From NCBI GenBank assembly GCA_021775005.1, contig JAJFIK010000085.1, forward strand, positions 1 through 55,278: a stretch of DNA of 55,278 nt. Direction: 5' to 3'. The position numbers and the translations under genes were made by a program. The notes under the pieces were generated by a model. It made no database searches, was not told the DNA's origin, and saw only the letters and a list, made by a program, of their open reading frames with translations. This stretch comes from Rhodospirillales bacterium. Lineage in GTDB: Bacteria > Pseudomonadota > Alphaproteobacteria > JAJFIK01. Of this stretch, positions 24,981-34,169 are shown one piece after another (the first letter of the stretch is position 1; every line of letters begins with the position of its first letter).

Positions 24981-26207
24981 ATGCGCAGCACGCGAGTTTG
25001 GATCTTTCGAGGCATCGTCGGCTTTGTCATTTTGGTGGCACTCGTTCTTGCCTTCATGCCGAAGGCCGTTCCGGTGGATATCACCCAGGTTACGCGTGGA
25101 TCATTTGAGGTCTCTGTGCGCGATGATGGGCATACGCGGGTGCGAGAGATTTACACGGTCTCATCGCCGCTGACCGGTCGCGTGCTGCGGTTCAGTGGGG
25201 AGGTTGGTGACTATGTCGAAGCGGGGGAGACAGTGCTTGCTACCATACTCCCTGCGGACCCCGCTATTTTGGACGTGCGCACTCGTTCAGAATTGGAGGG
25301 GGCCGTGCGGGCATCGGAAGCGGCGCTTTCGCTTGCAGAGGCTGAGGTCGCGCGGGCGCTCGCGGCGCGGGACTTTGCCCTTTCGGAGTTTCAACGCACA
25401 GAAGAACTTGCCCGGCGCGGCGCGGTTTCTGAGGCGGCGCTTGATCGAGCGCGATTGAATTTGAGAACCCAAAACGCGGCCCGAGCTGAAACCGATGCCG
25501 CGCTGCGCGTACGGCAGTATGAGTTGGAGACGGCGCAGGCGGCCCTCATCGGTCCAGAGGATCGCGATGATGCCAGTGGTGAGGGTGGCGAGGGCGTTGA
25601 TTGCTGTATTGCTGTTCGCGCCCCGGTGTCTGGTCGCATCTTACGTATCTATCAGGAAAGTGAGGCCGTGGTTGCGGCAGGATCACCCCTTGTGGAGCTT
25701 GGCGATCCGCAGGACCTGGAAATTGTCATTGATTTGCTCTCCACCGATGCGGTGCGAGTTGAAGTGGGAGCGCTTGTTGCCATTGAACGTTGGGGGGGTG
25801 AGGGCACCCTGAATGGGGAGGTCGAGCGGGTTGAACCCTATGGTTTCACGAAAGTGTCGTCGCTGGGCATAGAAGAGCAGCGGGTTAACGTGATCATCCG
25901 GCTGACGGATTCACCGGAATTATGGACTAGGCTTGGTCATGGCTATCGCGTGGAAGGGCGTGTGATCTTGTGGCGTGGTGATGGGATCCTGCAGGTGCCT
26001 TTGAGCGCGCTTTTTCGAGACGGTGAGGATTGGGCTGTGTTTCGGGTGCGCGGTGGTCGGGCACGGCTTCAAGTGGTGGAAGTGGGGCGTTTCAATACAT
26101 CAGCGACGGAAATCACGGCGGGTCTGGAGGAAGGCGACACGGTTCTCACCCACCCAAGTGACCGCGTCAGCAATGGCACACTGGTTGAGCAACGTGGCGG
26201 CAATTGA
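24981..26207 (+). CDS. HlyD-family periplasmic adaptor (membrane fusion protein)
   Basis: A 408-residue membrane fusion protein: N-terminal membrane anchor (about 8-28, IFRGIVGFVILVALVLAFMP), lipoyl half (SSPLTGRVLRFSGEVGDYVE, 55-75), an alpha-helical hairpin rich in Ala/Arg/Glu (about 95-185), the second lipoyl half (RAPVSGRILRIYQESEAVVA), and beta-barrel and membrane-proximal domains. It would bridge the FtsX-type permease to an outer-membrane channel; none is encoded here, so a distant TolC would be needed. Third gene of the operon. Confidence 0.9.
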   Translation: MRSTRVWIFRGIVGFVILVALVLAFMPKAVPVDITQVTRGSFEVSVRDDGHTRVREIYTVSSPLTGRVLRFSGEVGDYVEAGETVLATILPADPAILDVRTRSELEGAVRASEAALSLAEAEVARALAARDFALSEFQRTEELARRGAVSEAALDRARLNLRTQNAARAETDAALRVRQYELETAQAALIGPEDRDDASGEGGEGVDCCIAVRAPVSGRILRIYQESEAVVAAGSPLVELGDPQDLEIVIDLLSTDAVRVEVGALVAIERWGGEGTLNGEVERVEPYGFTKVSSLGIEEQRVNVIIRLTDSPELWTRLGHGYRVEGRVILWRGDGILQVPLSALFRDGEDWAVFRVRGGRARLQVVEVGRFNTSATEITAGLEEGDTVLTHPSDRVSNGTLVEQRGGN

Positions 26208-26314
26208 CATCACTTGTTGTCAATACACACACCTTCATTAGGGTAGACTTGCGCTTTGGCTGGTTTATGGTCGCGCGTTAGAGTTACGATTCGCGAGTTG
26301 GGCGGGAGATATTG

Positions 26315-27058
26315 ATGGTCGCCAAGGCGAAGCATTACGCCAAAATGCATTCCATGTTTGAAGCCTCGATCTCCACGCGGGTCGATTGCGGCAAGATGTG
26401 CGCGCCATTGAACGGCGGCATGCCGGTCTGCTGTACAGCAGACCACGCGGTGCCCGTTGTCACCAAAGGCGAGTGGCGTCAACTCAAGAAAACCACCGAG
26501 GCTTGGAAGAAGTTCAAGCCCCGCGACAAAGCCGGCCGCGAGATCGTCGATGAGCTCCATGACGACTGCCTTGCCATTGAGTGCAAGATCGCTCCCATGT
26601 GCGATCGGGTCAGCCGCACCATCGCGTGCCGGTCCTTTCCATTCTTCCCTTATTTCACCAAGGATGAGGAGCTGGTGGGGCTGTCCTATTATTGGATATT
26701 TGAAGACCGCTGTTGGGTGATTTCAAATCTTCAGGTGGCGGAACCGGCCTTTGTTGATCAGATGATCACCACTTATGAGTACCTCTTCAAGAAAGACGAA
26801 GAAGAATACGAAGCCTTCCTGGATCAATCAAAATCCATGCGGCGGGTTTTCTCCAAGAAAAACAAAGTCATTCCCATCGTTGCCAGAGACGGCAAGTACT
26901 TCAAAATATTGCCCAAAACCAAAGGCGAAGTGATCCCCGCCGAAGCCTCAGACTTTTTGGCCCTTGGGCCCTATAAGTCCGAAAAAGCCTATGCCAAGGC
27001 GATCAAAGACGAAGGCGGGGACCCAGAAGGGCATTCGCTGGCGGATTCGGGGCTCTAG
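26315..27058 (+). CDS. YkgJ-like cysteine-cluster protein
   Basis: A 247-residue soluble protein. Cysteines occur as CGKMC, VCC, DCLAIECKIAPMC and the end motif RTIACRSFPFFPY, which matches the closing R-x2-CRxFPF element of the YkgJ/CxxCxxCC family of putative zinc or iron binders. The spacing of the first cluster is longer than in classical members. The C-terminal half is Lys/Glu-rich without known motifs. The ATG at 26315 with GGGAGA eight bases upstream is preferred to the TTG directly before it. It lies 107 bases after the ABC operon and 33 bases before the rhomboid gene. Confidence 0.6.
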   Translation: MVAKAKHYAKMHSMFEASISTRVDCGKMCAPLNGGMPVCCTADHAVPVVTKGEWRQLKKTTEAWKKFKPRDKAGREIVDELHDDCLAIECKIAPMCDRVSRTIACRSFPFFPYFTKDEELVGLSYYWIFEDRCWVISNLQVAEPAFVDQMITTYEYLFKKDEEEYEAFLDQSKSMRRVFSKKNKVIPIVARDGKYFKILPKTKGEVIPAEASDFLALGPYKSEKAYAKAIKDEGGDPEGHSLADSGL

Positions 27059-27091
27059 GCAGAGCCGTCCAAATCAGCCAAACTTGGCCGT

Positions 27092-27841
27092 ATGTTTCCA
27101 ATTGCGGACCATAACCCTCACGGCAAGTTTCCCCTCGTCACCTGGACGATCATTGCCGTTTGCGTTGTGGTGTTTCTTTATCAAGTCAGCTTGCCGGAAC
27201 AAAGTATCTACTACCTGTTTGAATCATACGGCATGATCCCATCGCAGTTTTTGGGGCAAGCGGGCGGCGCGGCCCAGAACGCCAAGGGTGTGGCGATCCC
27301 CCCCGGCGCGGTGGGCCCACCTGAGGTGCTGACCCTGTTCAGCTCTATGTTCCTTCATGGGGGCTGGCTCCACCTTGGCGGCAACATGCTTTACCTGTGG
27401 ATTTTTGGTGACAATGTTGAGGTTGCGCTGGGGCGCTTCAAATTCCTCCTCTTTTACCTCGCGTGCGGCGTGGCGGCGGCCGTAGCGCAAGCGCTTTCCG
27501 CGCCGTTCTCTGATGTGCCAATGATCGGTGCCAGCGGCGCCATTTCCGGCGTGCTTGGGGCGTATCTTTTGCTGTTTCCCCGCGCGCGCATTCGGATACT
27601 GATCATTTTCTTGCCGTTTTGGCGCTTGATGATTCCAGCAGTGATCGTGCTCGGGCTCTATTTCGCCATGCAGATTTATTCGGCCTACATCACTCCCAGC
27701 AATGAAGCAGGAGGCGTTGCCTTCTGGGCCCATGTAGGCGGTTTTGTGGCCGGGATGGCCCTGGTGCCGTTTATGAAGAACCGTGATGTATCGCTTTTTC
27801 AACGCGGTCACTTCTCGGGGCCCTGGAGTTCGCGACAGTGA
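27092..27841 (+). CDS. Rhomboid-family intramembrane serine protease
   Basis: A 249-residue membrane protein with about six to seven helices. The rhomboid dyad is visible as Ser in GASGAISGVLGAYL and His in FWAHVGGFVAGM. The loop-1 signature is replaced by a long insertion (about 50-78) before TLFSSMFLHGGWLHLGGNML, whose HxxxN supplies the oxyanion site. It would cleave membrane-protein helices. It may be co-transcribed with the preceding YkgJ-like gene. Its stop is one base from the stop of the convergent BNR gene. Confidence 0.92.
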   Translation: MFPIADHNPHGKFPLVTWTIIAVCVVVFLYQVSLPEQSIYYLFESYGMIPSQFLGQAGGAAQNAKGVAIPPGAVGPPEVLTLFSSMFLHGGWLHLGGNMLYLWIFGDNVEVALGRFKFLLFYLACGVAAAVAQALSAPFSDVPMIGASGAISGVLGAYLLLFPRARIRILIIFLPFWRLMIPAVIVLGLYFAMQIYSAYITPSNEAGGVAFWAHVGGFVAGMALVPFMKNRDVSLFQRGHFSGPWSSRQ

Positions 27842-27842
27842 C

Positions 27843-28910
27843 TTAAACGTAAGTCACAGCCGCGACAGGTGGAAAACGCTCCGGCAGTTCCGACCACTCA
27901 TCGCCGCCGTTTTCTGTCACCCAAACACCGCCGGTGGTTGACCCCATGGCAAGGCGATTGCCTGTCTTGTCAATGCTGAGGGCATGGCGATAGACGATGT
28001 CATATGACGCTGCTTGGGGCAGTCCCTTGTCGAGCACATCAAAACTTTGCCCCCCGTCGCGAGTGCGGGTTACGACAAATTTCCCATCCTTGGGGTAGCG
28101 ATATTCGTCCTTCACGCCGGGCACGAACCACGCGGTGTCCGGGTCGCTGGGGTGGACCGCTACCGGAAAGCCAAAGGTTGAGGGGCCAGCTTGTTTGATT
28201 TCTGTCCAGTTGCCGCCCAAATTGTCGCTTTTGAAAATGCCGTTGTGGTGTTGCATCCAAAGGTGATCCGGCGCGGCGGCGCACTGCGACACGCAATGGG
28301 GGTCTTGTTGATCGGGATCTTCCGCCAAGTCTGGCGGGGTGTAGTCCGCCCGCATGCCGTTGCATGTGGATCGCCAACTGGCCCCGCCATCTTCTGAGCG
28401 CCAGACACCGCCGATGGAGATCGCAACAGAGACATGATCTGGATTGCGCGGATCAATGCAGATGGAATGAACACCGGAATCATCAAAGCCGCCGCCCATC
28501 CATTTTGGGCGACCCTCAATGGCCCAGAACGCCTCATTCATGTGCCAGGTGTCTCCCAGGTCGTCGGAATGAAAGACGCCCGCTGGAATGGTTCCCAGCC
28601 AAAGCCGGCCATTGGCCCCCATGAACATCGACCAGAAGACCATGATGGATTTCGCGTCATCACCCCCATCCGGGAAAGCAGGAGCATTGAGTTCTTCCCA
28701 GGTATTGCCGTCATCATTTGAGCGATGCAGCTTTGGCCCGAAATGGCCTTCGGTGATGGACACGAATAATGTGCCGGTCTTGGGGTCGCGCATGGTGAAG
28801 GTCGCTGGTCGACCCTCGAATTGGAAACTGTCAATGCTCCAGGCATTGGTGCTGGACCGGCGCAAATCAAAAAGACCTTTGCGCGTGCTGATTAGCAATC
28901 GATCTGACAT
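27843..28910 (-). CDS. BNR/sialidase-like beta-propeller protein
   Basis: A 355-residue protein with repeated BNR boxes (S-x-D-x-G-x-T-W): RSNDDGNTWEEL, HSDDLGDTWHMN, RSEDGGASWRST, KSDNLGGNWTEI, RTRDGGQSFDVL and TENGGDEWSEL. It therefore forms a beta-propeller similar to sialidases or photosystem-assembly factor YCF48. It lacks a signal peptide and a recognisable sialidase catalytic set, so it may be non-enzymatic. The start MSDRLL has GGAGGACAG upstream. It follows the MoaD-like gene by 14 bases in the same operon. Confidence 0.8.
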   Translation of the reverse strand: MSDRLLISTRKGLFDLRRSSTNAWSIDSFQFEGRPATFTMRDPKTGTLFVSITEGHFGPKLHRSNDDGNTWEELNAPAFPDGGDDAKSIMVFWSMFMGANGRLWLGTIPAGVFHSDDLGDTWHMNEAFWAIEGRPKWMGGGFDDSGVHSICIDPRNPDHVSVAISIGGVWRSEDGGASWRSTCNGMRADYTPPDLAEDPDQQDPHCVSQCAAAPDHLWMQHHNGIFKSDNLGGNWTEIKQAGPSTFGFPVAVHPSDPDTAWFVPGVKDEYRYPKDGKFVVTRTRDGGQSFDVLDKGLPQAASYDIVYRHALSIDKTGNRLAMGSTTGGVWVTENGGDEWSELPERFPPVAAVTYV

Positions 28911-28924
28911 AGATTCTGTCCTCC

Positions 28925-29194
28925 CTATCCGCCTGAGAGCGCTTGCATGACGAATATCTCGCATGTCTCGCTAACCGACGTTTCCAATATTGTGGCGGGG
29001 TCGCCGCGGCTGTTGTTGAGAAAGATGGCCACGTGTTTGCGAAGCCGGCCCTGATCATCCAGCACATAGCCCCGCGCAGCGGGGCTCTCCTCAAAGCAAG
29101 CCTCAAGTGCGTCGCGTACCGTTGCCCCAGCGACTGGGCGAGGGGTCGGGTCGATCACATTGCGCAAGTGGGGCGTGAAAGCGAGGCTGGCCAT
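28925..29194 (-). CDS. MoaD/ThiS-family ubiquitin-like protein
   Basis: An 89-residue beta-grasp protein ending in the diagnostic Gly-Gly (QALSGG). The segments TVRDALEACFEE, LRKHVAIFLNN and the following ETCEIFVMQALSGG match the MoaD/ThiS fold, where the C-terminal glycine is activated as a thiocarboxylate sulfur carrier. No MoaE, MoeB or ThiG gene is nearby; instead it is paired with the BNR propeller gene 14 bases downstream. The start at 29194 is preceded by GGAG. Its real pathway (molybdopterin, thiamine or another sulfur transfer) is open. Confidence 0.82.
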   Translation of the reverse strand: MASLAFTPHLRNVIDPTPRPVAGATVRDALEACFEESPAARGYVLDDQGRLRKHVAIFLNNSRGDPATILETSVSETCEIFVMQALSGG

Positions 29195-29310
29195 GGGGGT
29201 CTCCAATAGGCGGCAAGATAACACAGCTTGGCCTACTTCGTCAGCCTTGGCCCGCGCCCGCGCCGCTGATAGGATGCGCCTGCAATTTTCAGGATTTATT
29301 GGGGGGTTTC

Positions 29311-31452
29311 ATGCGGCAGTTGATATCAGTTCTAGGTCTTTCAGTTTTGCTGGTGGCTTGCGGCCAAGGCCAACAAGCAGAAAACCCGCCCCCGGTGGCG
29401 GAGCAACGCCCCTTTACCCTCAGCGCCCATGGGGACGACCGCTCTGATCCCTATTACTGGATGCGCGACCGTGAAGACCCTGCCGTGATCGAATATCTGG
29501 AAGCTGAGAACGCCTATGCCGAGACTTTCTTTGGCCCATTGGCTGAAGCGCGGGAAGCTGTTTTTCAAGAGCTTGTGGGGTATCAATCTGAAACGCGCGA
29601 ATCTGTGCCCTATGCATGGAACGGGTATGTCTATGAGACGCGCTTCGATGAAGGGGCGGAATACGCCGTCATCAGCCGCACCTCCAGAAGCGGGGGTGAC
29701 GCGCAGGTTTTGGTGGATGGTCCGGCACTTGCTGAACCTCATGAATATTTTGCCCTTGGGGATTGGGATGTGGCGCTTTCCAACAACCGTGTAGCCTATT
29801 CCATCGATACCACTGGCCGTGAGCTTTATGACATCACCTCCGTTGATCTGGAAACCGGCGAGGTGCTCGATACCATTGCGGAAACCGACGGCACAATCAT
29901 CTGGATGAACGATGGCAGCGGATTTTACTATGTGCGCAACGAAGAAGAGACGCTGCGGCCTTATCAAGTTTGGCGGCACCTCATCGGCGCGCCTGAAGCT
30001 GATGATGTCTTGATTTTTCAGGAGGATGATTCTGAGTTCTTTATGTATATTGAGCGCACCACCTCGTCGCGCTATATGCTGATTTATTCATATTTGCGGA
30101 ACTCCACCGAAGTGCAGTTGGTCAATTTGAATGACCCTGCGGCCACAGCTGTGATGTTTGAACCTCGCCGCACGCCGCATCAGTATTTTGTCGATCACGT
30201 AGGTGACACATTCGTCATCCGCTCCGACGAAGATGCATATAACTTCCAAGTCTTTGCGGCAGGTGACCTCGGCGGTCGCCCCGGGGATTGGCAGATTTCA
30301 GTGCCCCACCGGACCGATACCCTCATCGAGGGCATGGCGTTGTTCGCTAACTTCATGGTGCTTGAAGAACGCACGGGCGGGACTGTGCAGATGCATGTCT
30401 ATGACCGTCGCAGCGGGCAAGACTACCTCATTGATGTGGGCGAAGAAGTTGGCATGGCCACCTTCACCGGCGGACCGAGCGATGTGGTCAATCCCGACCC
30501 GGCGACAAACCTTTTTCGCTTTTCCTATTCCTCCCATCGCACCCCCACCACGGTTTATGGCTATGACATGGCGGCGCGGGAGCTTTCCACCCTTCGTCAA
30601 GATGATGTGCAAGGGGGCTTTAGTTCAGATAATTATGAGCAAGCGCGGGTTTGGGCGACAGCCGATGATGGAACTTTAGTTCCTATCTCTCTGGCATGGC
30701 GCACAGATGCGGGCCCCGCTGATGGTCCGCGACCGCTTATGCTGCGCGGATATGGCGCTTATGGCAGTTCTTACGATCCCACCTTCACCTATGCTTGGCT
30801 GCCGCTTATGGACCATGGCTACGTTCTTGCCACCGCCCACATTCGCGGCGGCACAGAGATGGGCCGCCAGTGGTATTTCGATGGCAGTCTGCTGAACAAG
30901 ATCAACACGTTCACAGACTACATTGCTGCAGCTGAATATCTTGTGGCAGAAGGCTGGACTACCAATGATCAGATGTTCGCCCGCGGCGGCTCTGCAGGCG
31001 GTTTGCTGCTGGGCGCGGTTGTCAATATGGAGCCTGACCTATTTGTAGGCATATTGAATCACGTTCCGTTTGTGGATGTGGTGACGACCATGTCGGACGC
31101 CACCATACCGCTCACGACCTATGAGTGGGTGGAGTGGGGTAATCCTATTGAGAGCGAAGAATCCTATAATTACATGCTCTCCTATTCGCCCTACGACAAT
31201 CTCTCGGCGCAGGATTATCCCCATATGTTCATTACGGCGGGGCTCAATGATCCGCGGGTGCAGTATTGGGAGCCTGCAAAATATGTCGCGCGCCTGCGTA
31301 CCTTGGATACGGGCGACAACCAAACAGTGTTTCGGGTCAATATGGGATCAGGTCACTTCGGCACCACCGGGCGGTTTGCCCAGTATCGCGATATTGCCGA
31401 CGAGATTGTCTATATGGATGAGATTCTGCGACGGGTCGGCGGGGATGAGTAA
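29311..31452 (+). CDS. S9 prolyl oligopeptidase / oligopeptidase B-like lipoprotein
   Basis: A 713-residue serine peptidase with a lipoprotein signal (LSVLLVAC, lipobox Cys17), so it is probably anchored in the envelope. The N-terminal seven-bladed propeller (about 30-430) starts with the family opening RSDPYYWMRDRED. The catalytic domain contains YGAYGSS, HIRGGTEMGRQWY, Ser in RGGSAGGLLLG, Asp in LNDPRVQYWEPAK and His in GSGHFGTTGR. The RGGSAGG and EMGR elements point to oligopeptidase B/protease II relatives. The ATG at 29311 with GGGGGG upstream is used; a TTG four codons earlier is unlikely. Confidence 0.9.
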   Translation: MRQLISVLGLSVLLVACGQGQQAENPPPVAEQRPFTLSAHGDDRSDPYYWMRDREDPAVIEYLEAENAYAETFFGPLAEAREAVFQELVGYQSETRESVPYAWNGYVYETRFDEGAEYAVISRTSRSGGDAQVLVDGPALAEPHEYFALGDWDVALSNNRVAYSIDTTGRELYDITSVDLETGEVLDTIAETDGTIIWMNDGSGFYYVRNEEETLRPYQVWRHLIGAPEADDVLIFQEDDSEFFMYIERTTSSRYMLIYSYLRNSTEVQLVNLNDPAATAVMFEPRRTPHQYFVDHVGDTFVIRSDEDAYNFQVFAAGDLGGRPGDWQISVPHRTDTLIEGMALFANFMVLEERTGGTVQMHVYDRRSGQDYLIDVGEEVGMATFTGGPSDVVNPDPATNLFRFSYSSHRTPTTVYGYDMAARELSTLRQDDVQGGFSSDNYEQARVWATADDGTLVPISLAWRTDAGPADGPRPLMLRGYGAYGSSYDPTFTYAWLPLMDHGYVLATAHIRGGTEMGRQWYFDGSLLNKINTFTDYIAAAEYLVAEGWTTNDQMFARGGSAGGLLLGAVVNMEPDLFVGILNHVPFVDVVTTMSDATIPLTTYEWVEWGNPIESEESYNYMLSYSPYDNLSAQDYPHMFITAGLNDPRVQYWEPAKYVARLRTLDTGDNQTVFRVNMGSGHFGTTGRFAQYRDIADEIVYMDEILRRVGGDE

Positions 31453-31458
31453 GCGCGT

Positions 31459-32526
31459 CTAGGCGCTTGCCGTCACCCCCTCTTTGTTGTCCGCGTAGGC
31501 CTTAACGCGCTCATAGAATGCAAGACTGTCGCGGTTGAAGACCTCTTTGGTAAAGAGCTCGTTGAAGCTACGGGTCCCCCCGGCAACGCAGCGCGCGCGC
31601 AAGTCCGGCTCGTTGATCATGCGTTGCATGGCCGTGGTCAGAGCTTCCACATCATTGATGGGGATCAATAGCCCGTTTTCGCCGTCCTTCACAAACGCGC
31701 CCGGCCCCTGGCTTGCAGCAGCGATGAGCGGTTTCTTGGCTGCCCACGCGTCTACGGTCACGGTGCCAAAGGGCTCATAGCGTGACGGGAACGCCACGAT
31801 ATCACAGGCCGCAAGCAGGCGATCGCGATCATCGCGCCAACCCAAAAAGCGCACCCGGTCTTCAATACCGTTAAGGCGCGCTTGGGCTTCCAGCTCTTTG
31901 CGAATGGGGCCATCGCCCGCAATCCAGCAATAGGCCTCTGGCACATCGCGCAAAGCATCAAGCAGAACGTCGAGACCTTTTTTCACGTGGAGCCGCGCAA
32001 GGGCCAAAAACACCGGGCGATCTGCAGGCGTATCCAATGTGCTTCGAGCGGTGGGCTTGGCGTTCAGGAAATCGGCATAGGTGTGGATGATCGTTGCGTG
32101 ATCATCCGGCACGCCTTGTTCGACAATGTGCCGCAACAGATCTGGCGTCAGGCCCACATGCCAATCGCAATGTTTGAAGCGGCTGAGTTTATAGTAGCCG
32201 CCATACCAGGCCACATTGCGCGCTTGAGACCTAGCCGGGGCAAAGGTGCCGGCGCGGCCCATCCAATATTCAATGACATCAGGTTTGAACCGCTCAATAG
32301 AGGACGCAATGGCTTTGTTCGTTGCGCCGCGCAGATAGGTGTGAAAATTCGCCACGCTCACCGGGATGCTGAGCTTGCCAAAGGTTTGCAGGCGGAAATC
32401 ATTGTTGGGGCGCGTGACCACATATTGATCCACGCCCGCGTCTGCGAGGCCGACAACCGATTCCAAAAATATGTTCTCTGCACCGCCGGTATCTGCACCG
32501 GCCATTACATGCATGACTTTCATCAT
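31459..32526 (-). CDS. Glycosyltransferase family 4 protein
   Basis: A 355-residue GT-B fold transferase. N-terminal motif HVMAGADTGGAENIFLE; C-terminal nucleotide-sugar domain with LALARLHVKKGLDVLLDAL, WIAGDGPIRKELE, VRFLGWRDD and the E-x7-E-like segment PSRYEPFGTVTVDAWAAKKP. It would transfer a sugar from an NDP-sugar to a lipid or polysaccharide acceptor on the cytoplasmic side. No other envelope-sugar gene adjoins it, so the product cannot be named. Its stop is six bases from that of the convergent peptidase gene. Confidence 0.9.
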   Translation of the reverse strand: MMKVMHVMAGADTGGAENIFLESVVGLADAGVDQYVVTRPNNDFRLQTFGKLSIPVSVANFHTYLRGATNKAIASSIERFKPDVIEYWMGRAGTFAPARSQARNVAWYGGYYKLSRFKHCDWHVGLTPDLLRHIVEQGVPDDHATIIHTYADFLNAKPTARSTLDTPADRPVFLALARLHVKKGLDVLLDALRDVPEAYCWIAGDGPIRKELEAQARLNGIEDRVRFLGWRDDRDRLLAACDIVAFPSRYEPFGTVTVDAWAAKKPLIAAASQGPGAFVKDGENGLLIPINDVEALTTAMQRMINEPDLRARCVAGGTRSFNELFTKEVFNRDSLAFYERVKAYADNKEGVTASA

Positions 32527-32596
32527 TGCCCCCGAGACATTGAACCTTCATGTGACATGCACAAGAGACGGGGGCAAGGCCCCGCTATCACAAGTC

Positions 32597-33037
32597 CTAC
32601 CACTCGCCAGTATTTTCCATAGAGGCCCATGGTTCTGCTGCCTCTTGGGCTTTGCCCTTTTGCAACAGCTCTATGGAGATATCATCGGGGGAGCGCACAA
32701 ATGCCATACGGCCATCCCGCGGCGGGCGGTTGATGGTGACGCCGCTGTCCTTGAGGTGTTGGCAGGTGGCATAAATGTCTTCGACCTCATAGGCCAGATG
32801 GCCAAAATTGCGTGCGCTGCCGTAATCCTCAGAATCCCAATTATATGTGAGCTCTACCATGGCGGTATTTTTCTCTGTCGCCACGGCTTCGTCCTCTGGG
32901 GCCGCCAAATAGACCAGCGTAAAGCGCCCGGCCTCGCTCTCGTAGCGGAACATCTCCTTGAGCCCCAGCTTTGCCACATAAAAATCAAGCGATGCGTCAA
33001 GGTCGCGAACGCGAACCATGGTGTGTAGAAAGCGCAT
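32597..33037 (-). CDS. gloA: Glyoxalase I (lactoylglutathione lyase)
   Basis: A 146-residue VOC enzyme that would convert the methylglyoxal-glutathione hemithioacetal to S-lactoylglutathione. The GloA signature FLHTMVRVRDLDASLDFYV opens the protein; metal ligands are His5, the Glu of AMVELTYNWD, the His of NFGHLAYEV and the Glu of ISIELLQ. The start at 33037 is chosen because CGGAGG lies six bases upstream; ATG at 33043 is too close to it. It is divergent from a GST gene, consistent with glutathione-dependent detoxification. Confidence 0.92.
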   Translation of the reverse strand: MRFLHTMVRVRDLDASLDFYVAKLGLKEMFRYESEAGRFTLVYLAAPEDEAVATEKNTAMVELTYNWDSEDYGSARNFGHLAYEVEDIYATCQHLKDSGVTINRPPRDGRMAFVRSPDDISIELLQKGKAQEAAEPWASMENTGEW

Positions 33038-33165
33038 ATCCATCCTCCGAAAGTGTTCCAGAAGATGTGGCATGGGGAGGCGGTGGGGACAAGACCACCC
33101 ATCCAAGAGTTGAAAGCGGGCAAAGACGCCCCTAGGCTTTGTCTGAGCAGCGGGAGCTAATTTAT

Positions 33166-34164
33166 ATGACCAAGCCCTATCGCATTTTTGGCGCAGAAAT
33201 GTCGCCTTACTCAGTCAAAGTCAGGTCCTACATGCGCTACAAAGGCATCCCCCATGAGTGGATCCCGCGCACCGTTGATCGGATGGAGGAATTCAAGAAA
33301 TATGCCCGCCTGCCACTGATTCCGTGTGTTGTCGCGCCTGACGATACGGCGATGCAGGATTCAACGCCGATCATCGAGGATTTTGAGGCAAAGTTTCCAA
33401 ACCCAAGCATTATCCCAGGCGATCCTGCCACTGCATTTCTGTCTGCCTTAATCGAAGAATATGCCGATGAGTGGGCCAATAAATACATGTTCCATTATCG
33501 CTGGACCCGGGAAGTTGACCAGCTCGCCTCAGCAGAGGCATTGGCGTCGCAGGCAATGCCGGATGGGGATGATGAGGCGCGCGCGGGCTTAAAGGCGATG
33601 ATACTTGAGCGCATGGCGAACCGCCTTTGGTTCGTGGGCTCAAGTAAGCAAACCGCCCCCCAACTGGAGGCATCCTGCAAGCGTTTGTTGGGATTGCTTG
33701 AAGACCATTTCCGTAACCGGGAATATTTGTTTGGCGGGCGTCCGGCGCTGGCAGATTTTGGCCTCTGGGCACAGCTCTTTGAGCTCTACACCGACCCAAC
33801 GCCAAGATCGATTATGCGCTCGGGATACCCTGCCGTAATTGAATATGTCGAGCGCGGCTTGTTTCCAGAAGCCATTGGTGAGTTCGAGCCGCTGGAGTCT
33901 CTGCTCCCGACCCTCGAACACTTCTTGCGAGAAGAAGTGGGTGGGCTGTTCTTGCCTTGGTCCGACGCCAATGCCAAAGCGCAGGATGCTCCTGATGAAG
34001 AGTTCTCAGTCCAGCTGCAAGGGCAGACGTTTGCGCAGAAACCACAGAAGTATCACGCGCGATCTCTAAAAGTGCTTCGCGCGCGTTATGGTCAAATGAC
34101 AAGAAACGGCGTGCTTGATGACCTGCTCCAACGCACTGATTGTCTGCAATGGCTGAGGGCATAG
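33166..34164 (+). CDS. Glutathione S-transferase-family protein
   Basis: A 332-residue protein, longer than the usual 200-230 residues. The thioredoxin-like N-terminal domain shows GAEMSPYSVKVRSYMRYKGI with Ser/Tyr at the active-site region, LPLIPCVV with the cis-proline and QDSTPIIEDFEAKFP as glutathione-binding segment. An all-helical C-terminal domain follows (YLFGGRPALADFGLWAQLFE), then an extra 80-residue tail. ATG at 33166 with GGGAG upstream. The stop lies five bases before the chosen threonine aldolase start, so both are likely co-transcribed. Confidence 0.88.
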   Translation: MTKPYRIFGAEMSPYSVKVRSYMRYKGIPHEWIPRTVDRMEEFKKYARLPLIPCVVAPDDTAMQDSTPIIEDFEAKFPNPSIIPGDPATAFLSALIEEYADEWANKYMFHYRWTREVDQLASAEALASQAMPDGDDEARAGLKAMILERMANRLWFVGSSKQTAPQLEASCKRLLGLLEDHFRNREYLFGGRPALADFGLWAQLFELYTDPTPRSIMRSGYPAVIEYVERGLFPEAIGEFEPLESLLPTLEHFLREEVGGLFLPWSDANAKAQDAPDEEFSVQLQGQTFAQKPQKYHARSLKVLRARYGQMTRNGVLDDLLQRTDCLQWLRA

Positions 34165-34169
34165 TGCCA

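Noticed and set aside
26204-26245. Promoter for the YkgJ-like gene (TTGACA or TTGTCA)
   Set aside because: Neither -35-like box has a good -10 at 16-18 bases.
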